Part shown: positions 1-9,851 of the stretch, in pieces
Layout: each line of letters starts with the position of its first letter
Numbering within the stretch: the stretch's first letter is position 1
Assembly (NCBI GenBank): GCA_964588695.1
Contig: CAZPQK010000008.1
Coordinates: forward strand, 1 to 64,000
Direction: 5' to 3'
Source: CAZPQK01 sp964588695
GTDB lineage: Bacteria; Krumholzibacteriota; Krumholzibacteriia; WVZY01; JAKEHA01
Length of the DNA stretch: 64,000 nucleotides
The notes under the pieces: model-generated
The model's input: the letters and a program-made list of their open reading frames with translations, nothing else
Databases searched by the model: none
Told to the model about the DNA's origin: nothing
Program-made: the position numbers and the translations under genes

Positions 1-2830
1 GGTTCGGGTAGTTCTGATCAAGAGCAGTCTTGGTCGCGGTACCCGTACCCACCGGCGAAGCCGGAGCGTTGGCAAGGAAGTTCATGATGTGTTCCATGTG
101 CACGAAACGATCAGGCACGCCGGCCGGAGCGTCGTCGCGGATGTAATGGAACGAGAAGCCCTGGAGCAAGAAGCCAACGTTGAAACCGTTCGGGTTCAGC
201 GTGGTCTGACCGATCAGGGCACCACCCGTGTTGCCGTTACCGTCATAGTTCATCATGACAGCGGAAGCACCGGAAGCCGACATCACGTCGAAGTCGTTGA
301 TAGCCGGGCAGCCACCGTAAGCAACCAGTTGGTCACCGGCGAACGGACCAGCCACACCAACGCCGAGCGGGCTTGCGCCAACGCCGAAATCAACGTGGTT
401 CGGGTCATCCAGGGTGTAGTTGATGTACTTCGAAAGGAGGCTAACCATACCGCCACCAACAGCCTGCTTCATTTGATCCGGAGCATCGTCACCGTCGACG
501 TAAACGCCACCAGTGTTCGTCAGCTGCTCGAGGAACGAGAAGAGGACCGAAGCGTCATCGGATTTTTCCGGGTTACCAGTACCGTCACCAATGGTGATGG
601 AGAGGTCACCGCAGTTCCAGATGATCTTGCGGTAGTTAGCGTTGAGCTGTGCTGCAACGTCATTGACGCGGCTGCCCGGATGGTTCGCAACGCCCGAGGA
701 CGGGGCACGAATGTCATACCGGTCAATCAGGTCAAGAACGCCGAGCGAGTTGAACGCGCTGTCGAAGAACGGCTGCGAACCACGGAAGTTCATACCGTCA
801 ACGTACAGAATGTCGCCACCAGCGTTGACGCCACCAGCCGGAAGGATGGTGAATTCATCAGCGAAGGAAGCAGCTTCGTCGAGATCATCGGACGAGCCTG
901 CGCCTACGTTGTAGTAGGTACGCTGGCCCACGGTGTTCTCGGCGCAGTAGAAGAAGTTAACCGTGTCACCAGCAACGAACAGGTTGTCGTTGAGGTCAAC
1001 ACAGAACAGATCCGGCTGAGCACCGGTACGGGTCGAACCGTCGGTGAACGACGTGTCGAGACGTACGCAGTACCAGGTCATACCGTTAGCGGTAACCGAA
1101 CCCGGAACAACCGGCCAGCGGTCTTGGTTTTGCGAAAGTGCATTACCAACCGCGGTGCCAGCGCTCGGACCCTGAACGTTAACGTACAGGAAGACCTTCG
1201 AACCGGCGAACGCGCCGCCGTTCGGGTTGGCCTCGGTGTCGAGACCGGAGATCGGATCGGAAACGGTAACCGTCGCCGAGTCACCCGGCAGGATGCCCGG
1301 GTTGGCGGCCGGAAGGATGTCGTTAGCCATGTCGGCACGGGCGGTACCAGCAGTCGGGCCAGCAACTTCTTCGAAGTTGTCCTGGAACTGCTCGAGGTCA
1401 CGACCACTCCACTGCGGACCAACGGTATTGATGCGGTAGACATCAATGTCGTCGAGGAGCGGAGCGTGGCTGTGACAAGCACCAGTACCGAAAACGCCAC
1501 ACCAGACACCACACTGGTCAGCCACACCAATTTGAACCAACAGGTCGGTTGCGCCCGGGGAAACCAGGTCACCAAACGGTTGGATTACGCGCAGCCAGTC
1601 AAGCTGTCCGCCGTAGTAGACGAAGTTACGGTCTTGGAAACCGCCGGGGCAGCCACCAACAACCGAGGAAACGCCCCAGGTGTAGAAAATCAGGTTATCC
1701 AGCGGAAGGTCACGGTATACAGTGAACGCCAATTCGGCGGACGCACCGGCACCAACGTACGGGATAAGCGGCGAAGTAACGGTGTTCTGCAGGTACTGAC
1801 CTTGGGCGTTACCGTACGGTACCACCGGCTGGGACAGGAACTGCGGCGTAACACAGTCATAAACAAAGCTGGAGCCGTTAAAGAAGCCCCACATACAGGT
1901 CAGGAAGCTAGCGCAAGGATCTTGCTGAACCAGGCCAGCACCCGGGAACAGACCCGAGAAGTCACCATAACCAGCCGGCGAGCAAGCAGCCCAGTCGTTC
2001 GACGAGGTTGCGCCAACGGCTTCGCCTTCGAAGTCTTCCGAAGCGAGACCGGTACCGGTGGTAACCGTTACTTCAAGGTCGTCAAGAATGATTGCACCAT
2101 CGGTGTCCCAGAGACCGTCTTCATCCGACCAGGCACCGTCAGCGGTGAAGTGGAAACGGATGTTAACGGAGCCGCCGTGAGCGGTATCGGGAACCGAAAC
2201 CGACGTGGTGTCGGTGCCGGTGCCATCCCAGAAGCCAATTCCGCCGTTAACGGAACCAAGGGCGATCCAGTTTTCACCGGCGACCGTGGCGTCGTCAACT
2301 TCGAGAAAGCTTTGGTCGTAGCCAGGCTCGGAATCCCAGTGAATCGCGAAATTCACGGAGACGCCGGTACCGGTAACGGTCGAGGAGCAGAAAGCCTGAT
2401 CCCAGTTGTTACCGTAGCCCGGAAGCGACGCATAGCCGCAATACGGAGATGCGGCCGACGGACGAGCACCACACCAGAGAGCCTGAAGGCCCGCCGGAGC
2501 GGAGAGAAGACCGAAGGTACCGCCACCAAGTCCGGCGAAGTCATCCACGTGGAAAAACTCGTCGAGCTGAGCGGTAGCATCAGCGGTGACCCAACCTTCG
2601 TCCACACACGTCGGACCGGAGTCAAACGTGTAGGTCGCAAGGAAGGTAGTACTTTGAGCAGCCGAACGGCTCGTAGCACCCGTGAGTTCCAGTGCGGCAT
2701 TGATTTCCGACTGGCTCACGTCGACACGAATATTCGGCTCTGCTTTGTTAACGTTCTTGGCCATCGCTACCGACACGAGGAGCGAGAGGCTAAGGACGAG
2801 ACAAAGCGAAACGAAAAAAGATCGCTTCAT
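1..2830 (-). CDS. Secreted ~1,020-aa FlgD-tagged protein, array copy 1 (partial)
   Basis: This is the fourth copy, in transcription order, of the tandem paralogue array. It reads open from an ATG at 2830 to the window edge, giving 943 residues and stopping inside the C-terminal tag at DQNYPN, so about 80 residues are missing. ATGGGGGAA upstream can act as SD. An N-terminal signal peptide (MKRSFFVSL, hydrophobic to about residue 22) implies export. Two cysteine-containing beta-rich modules follow (about 45-470; LPGYGN, AIHWDSEPGYD and YRDLPLDNL motifs). Then come the block GPTAGTARADMANDILP, an Ig-like part, an alpha/beta-looking part from about 672 (DILYVDGMN, FSFLEQLTNTGGVYVDGDD) and the start of a FlgD-Ig domain. 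It is closest to copy 2 in the shared VNVQGPSAGTAVG segment. Biochemical function is unknown. A long plus-strand frame (89-2836) is its antisense shadow. Confidence 0.9.
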   Translation of the reverse strand, partial: MKRSFFVSLCLVLSLSLLVSVAMAKNVNKAEPNIRVDVSQSEINAALELTGATSRSAAQSTTFLATYTFDSGPTCVDEGWVTADATAQLDEFFHVDDFAGLGGGTFGLLSAPAGLQALWCGARPSAASPYCGYASLPGYGNNWDQAFCSSTVTGTGVSVNFAIHWDSEPGYDQSFLEVDDATVAGENWIALGSVNGGIGFWDGTGTDTTSVSVPDTAHGGSVNIRFHFTADGAWSDEDGLWDTDGAIILDDLEVTVTTGTGLASEDFEGEAVGATSSNDWAACSPAGYGDFSGLFPGAGLVQQDPCASFLTCMWGFFNGSSFVYDCVTPQFLSQPVVPYGNAQGQYLQNTVTSPLIPYVGAGASAELAFTVYRDLPLDNLIFYTWGVSSVVGGCPGGFQDRNFVYYGGQLDWLRVIQPFGDLVSPGATDLLVQIGVADQCGVWCGVFGTGACHSHAPLLDDIDVYRINTVGPQWSGRDLEQFQDNFEEVAGPTAGTARADMANDILPAANPGILPGDSATVTVSDPISGLDTEANPNGGAFAGSKVFLYVNVQGPSAGTAVGNALSQNQDRWPVVPGSVTANGMTWYCVRLDTSFTDGSTRTGAQPDLFCVDLNDNLFVAGDTVNFFYCAENTVGQRTYYNVGAGSSDDLDEAASFADEFTILPAGGVNAGGDILYVDGMNFRGSQPFFDSAFNSLGVLDLIDRYDIRAPSSGVANHPGSRVNDVAAQLNANYRKIIWNCGDLSITIGDGTGNPEKSDDASVLFSFLEQLTNTGGVYVDGDDAPDQMKQAVGGGMVSLLSKYINYTLDDPNHVDFGVGASPLGVGVAGPFAGDQLVAYGGCPAINDFDVMSASGASAVMMNYDGNGNTGGALIGQTTLNPNGFNVGFLLQGFSFHYIRDDAPAGVPDRFVHMEHIMNFLANAPASPVGTGTATKTALDQNYPN

Positions 2831-3124
2831 TCGTAATTCCCCCATCGTTGCTGAGAAGGAACGAGAAACGTTACCCCAATTTATCCCGCTGTAATACTGC
2901 CCAGCGGGTCGGCAGAGGCGAGGTTAAGGTATTGCCACTTCGTCTCGTTCGACCGATAAGGATTCAGGCGAACGGTCTACCGTCGGTCGAGTAGTTAACA
3001 GGTGTCGGGTCGAATGTTAACACCAACGGTGGTCGGCAAAATCCCAGACGCGATACCACCACGCCTGAGCATGTTTGAGATGAAGTTTGCAAGGGGATAA
3101 CCCTTTGCCCCTAGTCCGCATAAC

Positions 3125-3154
3125 ATAGTATCACGGCATTTTTCCAGGTGTCAA
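3125..3154 (-). promoter_or_regulatory. Sigma70-type promoter for array copy 1
   Basis: Reading the minus strand: TTGACA at 3154-3149, an 18-nt spacer, then TACTAT at 3130-3125. The predicted transcript starts near 3118, which leaves a leader of about 290 nt before the ATG at 2830. Confidence 0.7.
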
Positions 3155-3234
3155 CCCCGCAAAATGGGCGCGGGCATGCGGATATATGGGGTTTCGGAAG
3201 GGATTTGAGGGAGCGACAAGGAGGCCCGTTCGGG

Positions 3235-3263
3235 CGGCTCCCGGATCCGGTCGGGAGCTGCCG
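3235..3263 (-). terminator. Hairpin after array copy 2
   Basis: Stem GCTCCCG (3237-3243) with CGGGAGC (3252-3258), extended by partly paired GC bases, 15-40 nt after the stop codon at 3277. The T-run is weak, so termination is only probable. Confidence 0.4.
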
Positions 3264-3276
3264 CGAAGGGCGCAAT

Positions 3277-6200
3277 CTACTTAAGCAACAACATCTTACG
3301 GGTTTCGGTGAACTCACCCGCCACCAGGCGGTAAAAGTAAACCCCGGACGCGACCGGTGTGCCTCCGTCGTTCCGCCCCCGCCAGACGACTTCAAACACT
3401 CCCCCACTGCCCGACTCCGGTGCCTGGATTCCGTCAACCAGGGTCCGGACCCGCTGTCCGGCCACGTTATATATGTGCAGCTTTACATGCGTCCGTTCCG
3501 CCAGCGAGTAACGGATCGTCGTCGTCGGGTTGAACGGGTTTGGGTAGTTCTGGGCCAGAGTGGTCTTGGTCGCTGCTCCGGTCCCGACCGGGTTGGGATA
3601 CGTATTGTTAAGAAAACTTCCGACATTACTCAAAAATACGGCACGATCCGGAATCCCAGCGGGTGTATCGTCCCGAATCTCGTGGAATGAAAACCCCTGC
3701 AACAAGAAGCCCACATTGAACCCGTTGGGATTCAGCGTGGTTTGCCCAATCAATGCCCCTCCGCTTACGCCGTTCCCTTCGTAGTTTATGAGCACCGCTG
3801 ACGCGCCCGATGCCGACATCACATCGAAGTCGTTAATGGCTGGACAGCCCCCGTACGCGATCAGTTGCGTTGCGGAAAACTTTCCGGCCACGCCCACACC
3901 CAGCGGGCTGTTTCCCAGCCCAAAATTCACGTGGTCGGGGTCATCAAGAGTGTAGTTCATGTACTTACTTAGAAGACTCATCATGCCAGGCGCGGTCGAT
4001 TGCTTCATCTGGTCGGCAGCATCGTCGCCGCTAATCCACACCCCGCCGGTGTTGGTTAGCTGTTCCAAGAACGAAAACAACAGCGACGCGTCGTCTGACT
4101 TCTCGGGACTGCCACTTCCATCTCCGATGGTGATGTCCAGATCGCCTGTGTTCCACAGAATACGTGGATAGTAGGTGTTGAGTTGAGCGGCCACATCGTT
4201 GACTCTCGATGCGGGATGATTGCCAACGCCAGAACTGGGCCCACGGATGTCGTAACGGTCAATGCCGTGCGATATGCTCATTAACTCAAACGCGGTATCG
4301 AAGTAAACCTGCGCCCCACGTCCGTTCATGCCATCGACATAAAGTATATCTCCTCCGTTATTCACCCCACCCGCTGGCAACACCGTAAATTCATCGGCGT
4401 TCGAGGCGATCTCATCGATGTTTTCCGCCGGCCCGTACATCACATTGTAGTAACGCTTCTTACCATTGGTACTTTCCGCGCCGTAGAAAAAGCACACCGT
4501 GTCGCCGGCTTCGAACAGGTTGTCATTGAGATCGATGCAAAACGTGTTCTCGATAGGAATGTCGGTCCGCCCCGGACCATTAAACGTTGTGTCCATGCGC
4601 AAGCATGTCCACGTGACTCCATCGGCTACAGTTGTTCCGACCGCCGGCCAACGGAACGAGTCCTGGGTTAGATGATCACCAGTTTTGTTGGCTTGTCCTT
4701 GAGGCCACACCGACACGTAGCAATAGACCGCCGAACCGAAACCAGAGAGTGGGTCTCCGGCCAGCCCAACTTCGGGATCATCGACCATGATGAGCACCGA
4801 ATCGCCCGGAACAATATTGGGGCTACTGCTGGGCAGAATGTCCCGCGCCATATCCGCCCGCGCGGTTCCAGCGGTCGGTCCGGACACCTCTTCGAACGTG
4901 TCCTGAAACTGATCGAAGTCGCGGACGAAGAAATCGGGCCCCTGGCTGTCGATGCGGTACACGTCCACGTTGTCGAACAGCGGCGCATTACTGTGGCAGG
5001 CACCCGTCCCGAATACTCCGCACCAAACAAAACACATATCAAACGCACGCAGAGCAATCTGAACATCGGTTGCCGCCGGGTCAACCAGGTCGCCGACCGG
5101 GTGGACCGCTCGGTACCAGTCCTTTTGCCCGCCGTAATAAACCGACGTGCGATTCTGCCACGCCCCCGCGCACCCACCAACAATGCTCCTGATTTCCCAG
5201 TTGTAAAAAACCAGGTTTTCCAGTGGCAGGTCGCGGTACACGTCAAACGCAATCTCGTACTGCGACCCCGAACCCACCAATGGCATCATCGGAGATTCGA
5301 CAAACACGTTTAGACCGGTGGGATGACCGTCCTGGTACGGCACGACTTGCTGTGTTGGGTACGACGGCACGACGCAGTCATACACGTACGACGATCCGGT
5401 GAAAAAATTCCACACACAGCTTGCGTTCTGCGCGCAAGGATCGAGCTGTAGAATATCGGAGGCATGCATCACCGACGCGAACGTCCCGAAGCCCTGCGGA
5501 CTACACGCCTCCCAGTCGTCGCTTTCGTGTGCTCCCAATGCCTCGCCTTCGAAGTCTTCCAAGGGAACTTGCACACCCAGGTTACTGGTTACCGAAAGGT
5601 CGTCTATGACGATCGCGCCATCGGTGTTCCATAAACCGTCTTCGTCGGACCATGCACCGTCCGAGGCAAAGTGAAAGCGAATCTTGATTGCACCGGTGTG
5701 AAGGCTATCGGGAATCGGACACATCGCAGTGTCAGTTCCCCACGAAGTAAACCCCGACGCTCCGCCCCATGGAAAGGTAGACAGGTCGCGTGGAATCCAG
5801 TTCTCGCCGACGTCGTTCTGGTCGTCGATTTCTACAAAGGTAAAGTCATAGGCGGGCTCGGAATCCCAGTGGACGCTAAAGTTCACACTGACGTCGGTTC
5901 CGAACACAGTGTCTTTGGTGCAAAACGCAAAGTCCCAACTGTTGCCGTACCCCGGTAACGCCGCGTACCTGCAAAAGTCCGGATCGGACGACGGTCTTGC
6001 GCCGCACCAAAGCGCCTGCAACCCAGCGGGCGGACGCAAGAAGCCGCGCAGGTCGCCGCCTCCCAAACCGGCAAAGTCATCGACGTGCCACATCTCGCCA
6101 ATGCGTCCGTAGAGGCTGGTGTAGTCCACCGCCACCCACCCTTCGTCGACACATGTGGGCCCGCTATCAAAAGTGAAACTACCCAGAAACGTCGTGGACG

Positions 6201-6393
6201 CGGACGCGGACCGAGCGATCGGCAACCCGGCCATCCGCCGTGCCTCGCGGAGGTCGGCGGCGGGAATCTCCATCACCGGAACGGGTTCGGGTTGAGACTT
6301 GGGCGGGCGCGCGTCGGTCGAAGTAGTACCAAACGCACAGGCAATAACCAGAGCAGCACCGGCGAGCAACCGGTGGGGTCGACGGGTCCGCAT
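3277..6393 (-). CDS. Secreted FlgD-tagged protein, array copy 2 of 4
   Basis: A 1,038-residue paralogue of its neighbours and the most divergent of the four in its first 270 residues. The ATG at 6393 follows AGGGGGCT. A signal peptide (MRTRRPHRLLAGAALVIACAF) ends near residue 28. The first beta module has TFDSGPTCVDEGW, WHVDDFAGLGGG and QALWCGARPS; the second has CVWNFFTGSSYVYDC. GPTAGTARAD lies near 503, and the alpha/beta-like part (DILYVDGMN) spans about 675-925. The FlgD-Ig/type IX-like tag runs from about 945 (LAQNYPNPFNPTTTIRYSL) to the end (SGVYFYRLVAG...KMLLLK). No catalytic signature could be assigned. It is probably a surface or extracellular structural or binding protein; this is inferred from architecture only. 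Confidence 0.93.
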   Translation of the reverse strand: MRTRRPHRLLAGAALVIACAFGTTSTDARPPKSQPEPVPVMEIPAADLREARRMAGLPIARSASASTTFLGSFTFDSGPTCVDEGWVAVDYTSLYGRIGEMWHVDDFAGLGGGDLRGFLRPPAGLQALWCGARPSSDPDFCRYAALPGYGNSWDFAFCTKDTVFGTDVSVNFSVHWDSEPAYDFTFVEIDDQNDVGENWIPRDLSTFPWGGASGFTSWGTDTAMCPIPDSLHTGAIKIRFHFASDGAWSDEDGLWNTDGAIVIDDLSVTSNLGVQVPLEDFEGEALGAHESDDWEACSPQGFGTFASVMHASDILQLDPCAQNASCVWNFFTGSSYVYDCVVPSYPTQQVVPYQDGHPTGLNVFVESPMMPLVGSGSQYEIAFDVYRDLPLENLVFYNWEIRSIVGGCAGAWQNRTSVYYGGQKDWYRAVHPVGDLVDPAATDVQIALRAFDMCFVWCGVFGTGACHSNAPLFDNVDVYRIDSQGPDFFVRDFDQFQDTFEEVSGPTAGTARADMARDILPSSSPNIVPGDSVLIMVDDPEVGLAGDPLSGFGSAVYCYVSVWPQGQANKTGDHLTQDSFRWPAVGTTVADGVTWTCLRMDTTFNGPGRTDIPIENTFCIDLNDNLFEAGDTVCFFYGAESTNGKKRYYNVMYGPAENIDEIASNADEFTVLPAGGVNNGGDILYVDGMNGRGAQVYFDTAFELMSISHGIDRYDIRGPSSGVGNHPASRVNDVAAQLNTYYPRILWNTGDLDITIGDGSGSPEKSDDASLLFSFLEQLTNTGGVWISGDDAADQMKQSTAPGMMSLLSKYMNYTLDDPDHVNFGLGNSPLGVGVAGKFSATQLIAYGGCPAINDFDVMSASGASAVLINYEGNGVSGGALIGQTTLNPNGFNVGFLLQGFSFHEIRDDTPAGIPDRAVFLSNVGSFLNNTYPNPVGTGAATKTTLAQNYPNPFNPTTTIRYSLAERTHVKLHIYNVAGQRVRTLVDGIQAPESGSGGVFEVVWRGRNDGGTPVASGVYFYRLVAGEFTETRKMLLLK

Positions 6394-6504
6394 AGTGAGC
6401 CCCCTACAGGTCAGCGGATCAATGCTTAGGACATATAGTAAGAGTCTAGTCGCCCTCCGGGCAGATGTCTACTGGCCCATAAACAGAATATCATTAACCC
6501 AAAT

Positions 6505-6534
6505 GGGACGGGAGCGCCGGAGCGCCCCCGTCCC
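6505..6534 (-). terminator. Terminator after array copy 3
   Basis: Strong GC hairpin: GGGACGGG pairs with CCCGTCCC, and GCGC with GCGC around a short loop. It begins about 20 nt after the stop codon at 6556 and is followed on the minus strand by ATTTGGGTT. Confidence 0.6.
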
Positions 6535-6555
6535 ATGGAATGTTCGTGGCTGGCC

Positions 6556-9500
6556 CTACTTCAGCAGAACCATCTTTTTGGTCTGCGTGAAATCGCCCGT
6601 GACCAACTTGTAAAAATACACACCCGACGAAACAGACTGACCGTTGTCGTTTAGCCCGTTCCAGGTGACCGGTACCACATCGGTCGGATTCTGCACGCCA
6701 TCAACCAACGTGCTCACCAGTTGACCGGCGACGTTGTACACCTTCAGCGAGACGTTCGTGCGCTCACGCAAGGTGTAGTTGATCGTGGTCGTCGGGTTGA
6801 ACGGGTTCGGGTAGTTCTGGGCAAGCGAGTATTTACCTGCTGCACCCGCTCCAACCGGCGATGGTGGACTGCTAACTAAGATGTTCAGAATGTGTTCCAT
6901 ATGAACAAACCGATCCGCCAGACCAGCAGGCACATCGTCACGAATGTAATGGTACGAGAACCCTTGAAGCAGAAAGCTCACATTAAACCCGTTGGGGTTG
7001 AGCGTAGTTTGTCCGAGTAACGCGCCCCCAGTGTTGCCGTTGCCACTGTAGTTCATCAACACCGTTGACGCGCCCGATGCCGACATGACGTCGAAGTCGT
7101 TGATCGCTGAACAGCCGCCGTAAGCGACCAATTGGTCACCGGTAAAAACGCCTGCGACACCGACGCCGAGCGGGCTTGCGCCGAGTCCAAAGTCAACATG
7201 ATCAGTCTCATCCAACGTGTAGTTGATGTACTTGGAGAGCAAGCTGACCATTCCCGCCCCCACGGACTGTTTCATCTGGTCCGGAGCATCATCACCGTCA
7301 ACGTACACGCCACCGGTGTTGGTTAGCTGCTCAAGGAACGAGAACAGCATCGAAGCGTCGTCGGACTTTTCTGGGTTGCCTGTCCCGTCGCCAATGGTGA
7401 TGGACAGGTTCCCGGTGTTCCAGATGATGCCCCGGTAGTTGGCGTTGAGTTGCGCGGCCACGTCGTTGACGCGGCTACCAGGGTGGTTGGCGACGCCGGA
7501 CGAAGGCGCACGGATATCGTAGCGGTCCACTTGGTCCAGCAAACCCATCGAAGCGAATGCCGTGTCAAAGAACGGCTGCGCGCCGCGAAAGTTCATGCCA
7601 TCAACATAGAGAATGTCACCACCGTTGTTCACACCACCGGCTGGCAGAATGGTAAACTCGTCGGCAACCGAAGCTGCTTCTTCAAGATTTTCGATTGGGC
7701 CCGAACCAACGTTAAAATAGGTACGCACACCCATTGTATTCTCTGCGCCGTAGAAAAAGTTTATCGTGTCACCAGCGACAAACAAGTTGTCGTTGAGGTC
7801 GACGCAGAACAGGTCGGGTTGGGCACCGGTTCGACTCGCACCATTGGTAAACGACGTGTCGAGACGAACGCGGTACCAGGTCACCCCATTCGCCGTGACC
7901 GACCCCGGAACAACCGGCCAGCGGTCCTGGTTTTGCGAAAGCGCATTGCCAACAGCAGTACCGGCGCTCGGACCCTGTACATTCACGTACAAAAACACTT
8001 TTGACCCCGCGAATGCCCCACTGTTGGGGTTGGCTTCGGTCGACAACCCACTGACGGGATCAGCTACGGTCACGGTGGCCGAGTCACCCGGTAGGATGCC
8101 CAGATTATTTACTGGAAAGATGTCGTTGGCCATGTCGGCGCGCGCAGTACCGGCTGTCGGTCCCGCAACTTCCTCAAAGTTGTCTTGAAACTGATCCAGA
8201 TCACGCCCGGTCCACTGTGGCCCAAAAGACGCGAGGCGAATCACATCGATGTTGTCGAACAGCGGCGCGTGGCTATGACAAGCCCCAGTTCCATACACGC
8301 CGCACCAAACCTGGCATTGGTCCAGCGTGCCCAGCGAGATTTGAATATCGGTTGCACCAGGTTCGACTAGATCGCCAAACGGCTCGACCACGCGCAGCCA
8401 ATCTAACTGACCGCCATGGTACACAAAATTACGGTCGCGCCATTGCCCCGGGCAGGCCGCAACTACTGATCGGACACACCACACAAAGAAGATCAAGTTG
8501 TCGAGCGGCAGATCGCGATACACGTCGAAGATAAGTTCCGCCTCGGCCCCCGAACCCACCCAGGGAATATTCGACGAGCGAATCTCATTGTTCAAAAACT
8601 GCCCTTGCGCGTTGCCATACGGTACCACCGGTTGTGATACAAACGCCGGAGTTACGCAATCGTAAACAAAACTCGACCCGCTAAAGAATCCCCACACGCA
8701 AGACAGACGACTTACACACGGATCCTCCTGCACCAGGCTTGACCCAGGAAAGAGACCAGCGAACGAGCCGTAACCTGCCGGCGTGCAGCTTTGCCAATCG
8801 TTGGCACTGGTAGCACCCACCGATTCACCTTCGAAGTCTTCCAGCGGAAGTCCGGTGCCTGAGGTGACGGTGACTTCGAGGTCATCTATGATCGCCGCCC
8901 CGTCGGTATCCCAAAGGCCGTCCTCATCGGACCAGGCGCCGTCAGAAGTAAAGTGAAAGCGAATGCTCACCGACCCGCCGTGCATCGTGTCGGGCACCGC
9001 TATCGATGCGGTGTCGGTCCCGGTGTTATCCCAGAACCCAATACCACCGTTGACGGACCCGAGAGCGACCCAGTTCTCGCCTGCCACCGTGGCATCGTCA
9101 ACTTCAAGATAGGTTTTATCGTAGCCCGGCTCGGAGTCCCAGTGGATCGCAAAATTCACCGACACGCCGGTACCAGTCACCGCGGACGAACAGAACGCTT
9201 GATCCCATGCGTTCCCATAGCCCGGAAGTGATGCGTAACCGCATAGCGGAACCGTTACCGTGGGACGAGCCCCGCACCATAGGGCTTGCAAGCCGGCTGG
9301 TGCGGTCAGCGATCCGCTAGTGCCGCCACCGAGTCCGGCAAAGTCGTCGACATGCCAGAAATCGCCGAGTTGAGCCGTGCGATCGATGATGGTGAACCCT
9401 TCATCAACGCACACCGGCCCCGAATCGAACGTATATGTGGCTAGATATGTAGTCCCCTGGACCACCGAGCGGAAGTTGGCACCGGTCAATGCCTTGGCTG

Positions 9501-9627
9501 CGTTGAGTTCGCTAGGAGTAACGTGGGACTTAATGTCGCGCTCTTTAGTGACCGGCGTCCGCGCCAACGCGCTGGCGGCCATTGCCACGAGGATAATGCA
9601 CAACACAGCGAGCAGAGAGCGTCGCAT
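6556..9627 (-). CDS. Secreted FlgD-tagged protein, array copy 3 of 4
   Basis: The frame is open to 9681, but the start is placed at the ATG at 9627 because AAGGGGG sits 6 nt before it and the protein then begins with a clean signal peptide (MRRSLLAVLCIILVAMAASALA). It has 1,023 residues. It shares the array order: two cysteine-bearing beta modules, GPTAGTARADMANDIFP, an Ig-like part, an alpha/beta-like part from about 671, and a FlgD-Ig tag from about 934 (LAQNYPNPFNPTTTINYTL, ending KMVLLK). It is very similar to copy 1 through most of its length, so these two look like a relatively recent duplication. Its own terminator and a 160-nt gap to copy 2 suggest separate transcription units. Function unknown. 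Confidence 0.93.
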   Translation of the reverse strand: MRRSLLAVLCIILVAMAASALARTPVTKERDIKSHVTPSELNAAKALTGANFRSVVQGTTYLATYTFDSGPVCVDEGFTIIDRTAQLGDFWHVDDFAGLGGGTSGSLTAPAGLQALWCGARPTVTVPLCGYASLPGYGNAWDQAFCSSAVTGTGVSVNFAIHWDSEPGYDKTYLEVDDATVAGENWVALGSVNGGIGFWDNTGTDTASIAVPDTMHGGSVSIRFHFTSDGAWSDEDGLWDTDGAAIIDDLEVTVTSGTGLPLEDFEGESVGATSANDWQSCTPAGYGSFAGLFPGSSLVQEDPCVSRLSCVWGFFSGSSFVYDCVTPAFVSQPVVPYGNAQGQFLNNEIRSSNIPWVGSGAEAELIFDVYRDLPLDNLIFFVWCVRSVVAACPGQWRDRNFVYHGGQLDWLRVVEPFGDLVEPGATDIQISLGTLDQCQVWCGVYGTGACHSHAPLFDNIDVIRLASFGPQWTGRDLDQFQDNFEEVAGPTAGTARADMANDIFPVNNLGILPGDSATVTVADPVSGLSTEANPNSGAFAGSKVFLYVNVQGPSAGTAVGNALSQNQDRWPVVPGSVTANGVTWYRVRLDTSFTNGASRTGAQPDLFCVDLNDNLFVAGDTINFFYGAENTMGVRTYFNVGSGPIENLEEAASVADEFTILPAGGVNNGGDILYVDGMNFRGAQPFFDTAFASMGLLDQVDRYDIRAPSSGVANHPGSRVNDVAAQLNANYRGIIWNTGNLSITIGDGTGNPEKSDDASMLFSFLEQLTNTGGVYVDGDDAPDQMKQSVGAGMVSLLSKYINYTLDETDHVDFGLGASPLGVGVAGVFTGDQLVAYGGCSAINDFDVMSASGASTVLMNYSGNGNTGGALLGQTTLNPNGFNVSFLLQGFSYHYIRDDVPAGLADRFVHMEHILNILVSSPPSPVGAGAAGKYSLAQNYPNPFNPTTTINYTLRERTNVSLKVYNVAGQLVSTLVDGVQNPTDVVPVTWNGLNDNGQSVSSGVYFYKLVTGDFTQTKKMVLLK

Positions 9628-9783
9628 AGCGACCCCCTTCGTGTCAGGGTAAGAGGAGTTCCCGGTCCGTTTTAGAGCCAAGGGGGTAGCTCACAAAACC
9701 GAGTCACGCAGGTAGCATTAGCGTAGCCTCACCCCATGAGGGCGTCAATACCCCAGCGACAAGATTCCTCTTGCAGAAAAGCA

Positions 9784-9815
9784 AGAGCCGGGGTTGGTGC
9801 ACACAACCCCGGCTC
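9784..9815 (-). terminator. Terminator after array copy 4
   Basis: Perfect hairpin AGCCGGGGTTG / CAACCCCGGCT with an 8-nt loop, followed on the minus strand by TCTTGCTTTTC. It starts about 35 nt after the stop codon of the copy ending at 9852. Confidence 0.8.
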
Positions 9816-9851
9816 CTGTGATGGTCCCTGATAACTGCTAAAGAGCTCCCA

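Larger units (their letters stand above)
2831..3276. other. Intergenic region / long leader of array copy 1
   Basis: These 446 bp lack a credible gene. On the minus strand they hold a hairpin just after the upstream stop codon, a good sigma70-type promoter at 3125-3154, and a leader of about 290 nt. The leader contains a GGGG/CCCC hairpin near 3090 and a hairpin CCGCTG/CAGCGG near 2888-2906, about 60 nt before the start codon. Confidence 0.6.

Noticed and set aside
89..2836. 915-codon open frame on the plus strand
   Set aside because: It is antisense to array copy 1, whose minus-strand frame has a signal peptide and matches three neighbours throughout. The plus-strand translation has no domain and an Arg/Thr/Val-rich random look.
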